Shown here: positions 5,901-8,464 of the stretch, in pieces
Layout: every line of letters starts with the position of its first letter
Position numbering within the stretch: the first letter of the stretch is position 1
Translations under genes and position numbers: made by a program
Notes under the pieces: model-generated
The model's input: the letters and a program-made list of their open reading frames with translations, nothing else
Databases searched by the model: none
Told to the model about the DNA's origin: nothing
Origin: Tychonema litorale BBK16
GTDB taxonomy: Bacteria; Cyanobacteriota; Cyanobacteriia; Cyanobacteriales; Microcoleaceae
DNA length: 8,464 nucleotides
Reading direction: 5' to 3'
Assembly: GCF_021648855.1 (NCBI RefSeq)
Contig: NZ_JAKJHX010000023.1
Coordinates: forward strand, 1-8,464

Positions 5901-8464
5901 CGCCATCTACCCTGTCTTGTCCCCAGGTAATTCGCGAGTAGTCAATATCGGGATTTTTGCCAGCAAATCCCGTATCAATGACTCCGATTATTGGCTGATT
6001 ATCAACAGGAAAATCAAACTGTGCTGTCTCAATCGATGGTAATGGTGGCTGGATGGGTGGTATGGTTAGGCGATCGACCATTTCTTCCAGGCGATCGACT
6101 AAAGCCACAGTGCGATCGGAAACAGGCGTTGATTCATTGAAAGTCATCAAATTTTGAGCCACGCTTTCCAAACGCGCAATCAAAGTCTCGTTGCTACTAT
6201 TTCCACCCGGATCATCGGCAGTTCCCAAGTTATTCAAACTTTGTTTCATGCTTTCCAATCGCGCTATCAAATTGGCTGAAATAGAATAATCTACTTCTGA
6301 ACTCGTCGGAAAGACATCAATAGATGGTTGGAGATTTTCAACTGTCGCAGAATTATCTTCAGTTGACGAATCAATTATCGAAGAAGTTGCGAACGATTCT
6401 GTTGAAATCGCCACATCACTAACAGCCGAAATATCAGAAACTATTTCCTTCGTGTGCGACTCTTCACTCTTATTAGTAGCCGTCACAGGCATACTTTCCA
6501 AATCAGTCTGTTTGACAGGCAATGACGGCTTAACTTCAGTAGTTTCTTGACTCTCAACAGTCGCTTTTGGCTGGCTTACCTTCACCGAATCCACAGGATT
6601 TGTGGCTACAACTTTAGTAGTTTCTGTTTTCTCTACTTCAGTTACCACCACCGGCTTCGATTCCTCTTTCACCTTACTTTCCGATGGCAAAACTTCCGGC
6701 TTAGTCTCTACCTTCAGAATTGGTATCGTCGCTACAACCTCCTTCTCAGCAACAGACTTGACTGGCGAAGTTCCCGTCACTGCTACTTCAGTAACCTTAT
6801 CTTTCACCTCAGTTACCACCACCGGCTTAGCTTCCTCTTTCACCTTACTTTCCACTGGCAAAACTTCCGGTTTTGTCTCTACCTTCTTAGTTGGTGTCGC
6901 TGCAACTTCCGTCTCAACCGTAGATTTTGCTGGCAAATTTCCCGTCACTGGTGGTTCAGTAACTTTATCTTTCACCTCAGTTACTACGGGAGGAACAGGC
7001 GTTTTTTCAACTGGTAATTTTTCAGTCGAATCCGCCACAATATCTTTGCCAATAGTTGGTTCAGTTATCGGCTTTGTATCTACCTTGTCACTTGTCTCAA
7101 CTTTCGTCGAATCGCCACCATTACTTGCAGAATCTTTGGGTTTATCATCTGTTTTTGATGGCGGAATCGAAATTGGTATAGGTTGCTTTGAATCGTCAGC
7201 ATCTTTGCCCGTAGTAGGGGTCGGTGATGGAGTTCTTGGAGTATCTTTATCCGAAGTTACTGGCTTCAGAATTTCCTTTTCCAAATCATCCAGTAAGTTG
7301 GAGAATTCAGCATCTACCTTTGGTTTTGGTTCCGGGGTAATGTAAGGTTTCGCATAAGCAATAACTGCCTTGCCCAAATCAGTTTTCCGCCAATCTTTAT
7401 CCGGGTTAATCACAGTATCCATCAAAGCTGCTTTTGCCGTCGCACCGCGCACTTGGAAAATGATATCGTTGTAATCCTTGTCACTTCCTGCATCTAACCG
7501 CATATCCTCCATCACAAAGGTATTGCCTTCGCCCGTGATATCGGCAATTTGACCGAAGTTAAATCCTTCCACAGGATTCGCAGTTGCCATTGAAAATAAA
7601 GGACGTTTATCGCCGCCAAAAGTCGGATTATCATAGACGAATTTTACACTACCGTTAGGTACCAACATCACCCCATATTTACCGCCCGCAGTAACTGCAA
7701 AACTCTTGACTCCTGAGTATACTCCTTCGTTGAAATTACCTTCAGGTAACAGACCAGACAACCGCGCGCCCTCTGTAGCATCATTAATCACTACATGACC
7801 TTTCACAGAGTTGCTTAAAGAACGCGAAGCTACTTCTTTTATAAATGCTTCGGAACCAGGTACAAAGTTTTCCAACCCGTCCAAAGTAAAAACAGCCAAC
7901 TCACCTTTGAACAGTCCGCCATCTAATAGGTAATCAATGCTGATTCGACCAGTTGCATCCGCAGTAAAGATTCCCGATGTAAACGGTGATGTTAATTTTT
8001 TATCGGTAGTTTGTTCTGGTTCTTTTTTGGTGTCAGTTGCTGGTATGGCAGTAGTGGTAGTCTCTTTTTTGGTTTCTTCTGCGTTGGTGGTTGCAGTATT
8101 TGGTTTGTCCGCTGGCTTGCTGGCATCGAGAGAAGCCGTAATAGGTTTTTCGGCTGTTAAAGGAGTGGCTGTTTTGGTCTCTTGAGTGGCAAGTATTTCG
8201 CCTGTAATTGGATCTTTTGTGGCAGCAGTTGTTGCAGCAGCGGTTGTTGTTGCGGGGAGAGTTGTTGCTGGTTTTTCGGTTGTTGTGGAAGTAGTTGTAA
8301 CTGGTTTTTCGGTTGTTGTCGATGCTGTGGCTGGAAGAGTTGTTGCAGGTTTTTCGGTTGTTGCGGAAACCGCAGATGTTGTGGAAGTAGTTGTAACTGG
8401 TTTGTCGGTTGTTGTGGAAGTAGTTGTAACTGGTTTGTCGGTTGTTGTGGAAGTAGTTGTAACT
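2998..8464 (-). CDS. Giant multidomain S8 protease / Amidase_3 / M23 peptidoglycan hydrolase (5' partial)
   Basis: The frame is open from the window edge (first full codon 8463-8461) to TAG at 3000-2998, giving 1,821 visible residues; the N-terminus is missing. Domains, numbered from the first visible residue: Thr/Pro/Lys-rich repeats (1-160); DUF4114-type domain (about 165-360; SIDYLLDGG, GVMLVPNGS, GSDKDYNDIIFQV); Lys/Pro/Val linker with two repeats of about 57 residues (493-612); three LIARLES-type helices (728-800); S8 subtilase (about 820-1110) with Asp830 in GVIDTG, His868 in HGTHVLG, Asn972 in AAGND and Ser1049 in AGTSAA; LysM (1141-1194); P(TP)14 stalk (1198-1226); Amidase_3 (1232-1407) with His1241 in DPGHG, Glu1259 or Glu1262, His1308 in SLHLN and Glu1377 in LVES; LysM (1435-1487); two SH3b (1522-1587, 1605-1671); M23 peptidase (1690-1819) with His1715 and Asp1719 in HWGID, His1765, and His1796/His1798 in HLHFE. 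All three active sites look intact. By family, the amidase cuts the MurNAc-L-Ala bond, M23 cuts peptide crosslinks, and LysM and SH3b bind the wall. A surface or secreted location is inferred. Whether the subtilase trims this protein or attacks other proteins is unknown. The gene is convergent to the DUF2442 gene. Confidence 0.9.
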   Translation of the reverse strand, partial: VTTTSTTTDKPVTTTSTTTDKPVTTTSTTSAVSATTEKPATTLPATASTTTEKPVTTTSTTTEKPATTLPATTTAAATTAATKDPITGEILATQETKTATPLTAEKPITASLDASKPADKPNTATTNAEETKKETTTTAIPATDTKKEPEQTTDKKLTSPFTSGIFTADATGRISIDYLLDGGLFKGELAVFTLDGLENFVPGSEAFIKEVASRSLSNSVKGHVVINDATEGARLSGLLPEGNFNEGVYSGVKSFAVTAGGKYGVMLVPNGSVKFVYDNPTFGGDKRPLFSMATANPVEGFNFGQIADITGEGNTFVMEDMRLDAGSDKDYNDIIFQVRGATAKAALMDTVINPDKDWRKTDLGKAVIAYAKPYITPEPKPKVDAEFSNLLDDLEKEILKPVTSDKDTPRTPSPTPTTGKDADDSKQPIPISIPPSKTDDKPKDSASNGGDSTKVETSDKVDTKPITEPTIGKDIVADSTEKLPVEKTPVPPVVTEVKDKVTEPPVTGNLPAKSTVETEVAATPTKKVETKPEVLPVESKVKEEAKPVVVTEVKDKVTEVAVTGTSPVKSVAEKEVVATIPILKVETKPEVLPSESKVKEESKPVVVTEVEKTETTKVVATNPVDSVKVSQPKATVESQETTEVKPSLPVKQTDLESMPVTATNKSEESHTKEIVSDISAVSDVAISTESFATSSIIDSSTEDNSATVENLQPSIDVFPTSSEVDYSISANLIARLESMKQSLNNLGTADDPGGNSSNETLIARLESVAQNLMTFNESTPVSDRTVALVDRLEEMVDRLTIPPIQPPLPSIETAQFDFPVDNQPIIGVIDTGFAGKNPDIDYSRITWGQDRVDGDADPRIEPGKGNEHGTHVLGIIAATQNNDVGIDGVNEKAPIWAGRAIGSGKWADSLVEYVDFVKTSGKKNGVINLSMDLTQVNADGTTTTRYELTPEERSAIEYARQNGVLMVVAAGNDGGVMSALGQASQEFDNIITVGAADRVNDEIALSKAYDRTNYSSYGQGLDIVAPGGTVDNPQLSTVGDGVGFMAGTSAATAKVTGAASQVWAANPALSFRQVIEILKQTATDLKTTDWDSETGAGLLNIEASVALALATIPQEYDVSPTILPETWNGNGLVAPMERSARIPYTFRSGDTLWRIAQQQLGSGARWVEIQKADGSTYTSQQAMNIPVGTVVYLPGNSPTPTPTPTPTPTPTPTPTPTPTPTPTPTPVGSLAGKKIALDPGHGNSPGRFDPGAVAYGTTEAAENMVQAQIIANYLRQRGAEVKVIDDGSLGLEQIGQQSSGSDLFVSLHLNAFNRSAQGHEVFSHTSAPAIDNSLARTINSELDAIFPDSEIPNRGAKTANFGVLRGAPTGVPAVLVESLFIDAPGMSRANVEKAAGAIGRGIEKFLTGNITNPGTGNNNGSGSSTPPATPGQQRQYIIKAGDTLTAIAQRELGNANRWREIVKTPTGGTFTEAQARQLRVGESVYLPVSYQSGPGTPVKQVPATNPNQTNFEIGRVSSRVGSVPLNLRSQSNTSQAPIDKLSVGKEMKILRSVQGGTYSTPNGNRNDWYEVEVNGKRGFVAAFFVDKGSSAPPPPESGFVNSNVGGGPLNLRSSASTGAQIISKFNQGTNLKILRSVTGGNYTVGNSNRNDWYEVEVSGKRGFVAAYYVTKGTNSGSGGGNSGNSQTWQNPLPGYPVTSGYGWRGNPFNGTQEFHWGIDIGTSGTTPSVKAAKSGKVVVAGWNNQGYGNLVIIEHADGTRSYYAHLSSIAVSPGASINGGTNIGNVGSTGNSTGNHLHFEVRVSPYRWQTDNRNPRNYINF
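4786..4872 (-). repeat. Thr-Pro dipeptide stalk (14 TP units)
   Basis: A near-perfect hexanucleotide tract (GGTGTT/GGAGTT on the plus strand) encodes P(TP)14, joining the first LysM domain to the amidase. Such rigid stretches usually act as exposed spacers in secreted bacterial hydrolases. The repeat is a likely site of length variation by slippage; six-base steps would keep the frame. Confidence 0.9.
6628..6987 (-). repeat. Duplicated linker repeat of about 57 residues
   Basis: Two successive units, 6987-6820 and 6819-6649, share VVTEVKDKVTE, VETKPEVLP and SKVKEE(A/S)KP in the same order; a third unit begins as VVVTEVEKTE and soon decays. The DNA copies remain nearly identical over long stretches, so the duplication is fairly recent. 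The segment is rich in Lys, Glu, Val, Pro and Thr and is probably an extended, flexible spacer between the DUF4114-type domain and the protease. Confidence 0.8.
8221..8464 (-). repeat. Thr-rich tandem repeat at window edge
   Basis: An 11-residue (33-nt) unit, TTTSTTTDKPV, is tandemly repeated about 2.7 times in 8377-8464. More diverged TTTEKPVTTTST and TTEKPATTLPAT units follow down to about 8221. The array runs off the window edge, so its full copy number is unknown. The composition (Thr, Pro, Ala, Ser, Lys) is that of an extracellular stalk. Confidence 0.85.

Noticed and set aside
6547..7017. Plus-strand open frame of 156 codons
   Set aside because: It is another antisense frame over the same low-complexity linker, with implausible Trp/Arg/His/Tyr-rich composition.
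6602..7345. Plus-strand open frame of 247 codons
   Set aside because: It is antisense to the Lys/Pro/Val/Thr-rich linker and is made of Ser/Thr/Phe repeats that mirror it; there is no recognisable domain and the opposite strand is clearly coding.
2998..7899. Treating the TTG at 7899-7897 as the start of the giant gene
   Set aside because: The frame stays open to the window edge and the upstream codons complete the DUF4114-type domain, so this TTG is an internal leucine codon.
7937..8185. Plus-strand hydrophobic open frame of 82 codons
   Set aside because: It is antisense to the Thr/Lys-rich N-terminal part of the giant protein; the hydrophobic look comes from reading Thr, Glu and Lys codons in reverse.

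Overview
The window looks like cyanobacterial chromosome. The octamer GCGATCGC (HIP1, a hallmark of many cyanobacterial genomes) recurs in spacers and inside genes. The small gene families present (DUF6883/DUF4926, DUF4160/DUF2442, PemK/MazF and RelE cassettes) are typical of filamentous, Oscillatoria/Microcoleus/Nostoc-like genomes, and the long protein carries a DUF4114-type domain common in that group. The genus cannot be named from the sequence alone.

Positions 1-2805 are a compact island of small paired genes. A REP-like palindromic stretch (29-71) opens the window. It is followed by a broken DUF6883 gene (117-257) that runs into an intact DUF4926 gene (251-571). Next, on the minus strand, come two toxin-antitoxin-like operons: an antitoxin with a PemK/MazF-type toxin (1248-684), and an antitoxin with a RelE-type toxin (2021-1528), the latter coupled by a TTGA overlap. 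A DUF4160-DUF2442 pair follows on the plus strand (2247-2805). In each pair the genes overlap or nearly touch, which suggests co-expression.

All four spacers of this island carry one copy of the same 39-nt hairpin element. It has HIP1-containing arms of about 14 nt, a GACTNATTCC loop, and exactly 31 nt between the two GCGATC cores in every copy. All four copies point the same way. A shortened copy and a related 42-nt unit lie beside the first one.

Positions 2998-8464 are one minus-strand gene that is still open at the window edge, with at least 1,821 residues visible. In protein order it holds a Thr/Pro-rich tandem-repeat region, a DUF4114-type domain, a long Lys/Pro/Val/Thr-rich linker with a duplicated unit of about 57 residues, three short LIARLES-type helices, a subtilisin-like (S8) protease, a LysM domain, a Thr-Pro stalk, an N-acetylmuramoyl-L-alanine amidase (Amidase_3), a second LysM domain, two SH3b domains and a C-terminal M23 endopeptidase. 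The catalytic or metal-binding residues of all three enzymes can be seen. This combination of a protease with two different peptidoglycan hydrolases is the most striking item in the window. By inference it is an exported, surface-associated wall-remodelling or wall-attacking enzyme; its N-terminus and any export signal lie outside the window.
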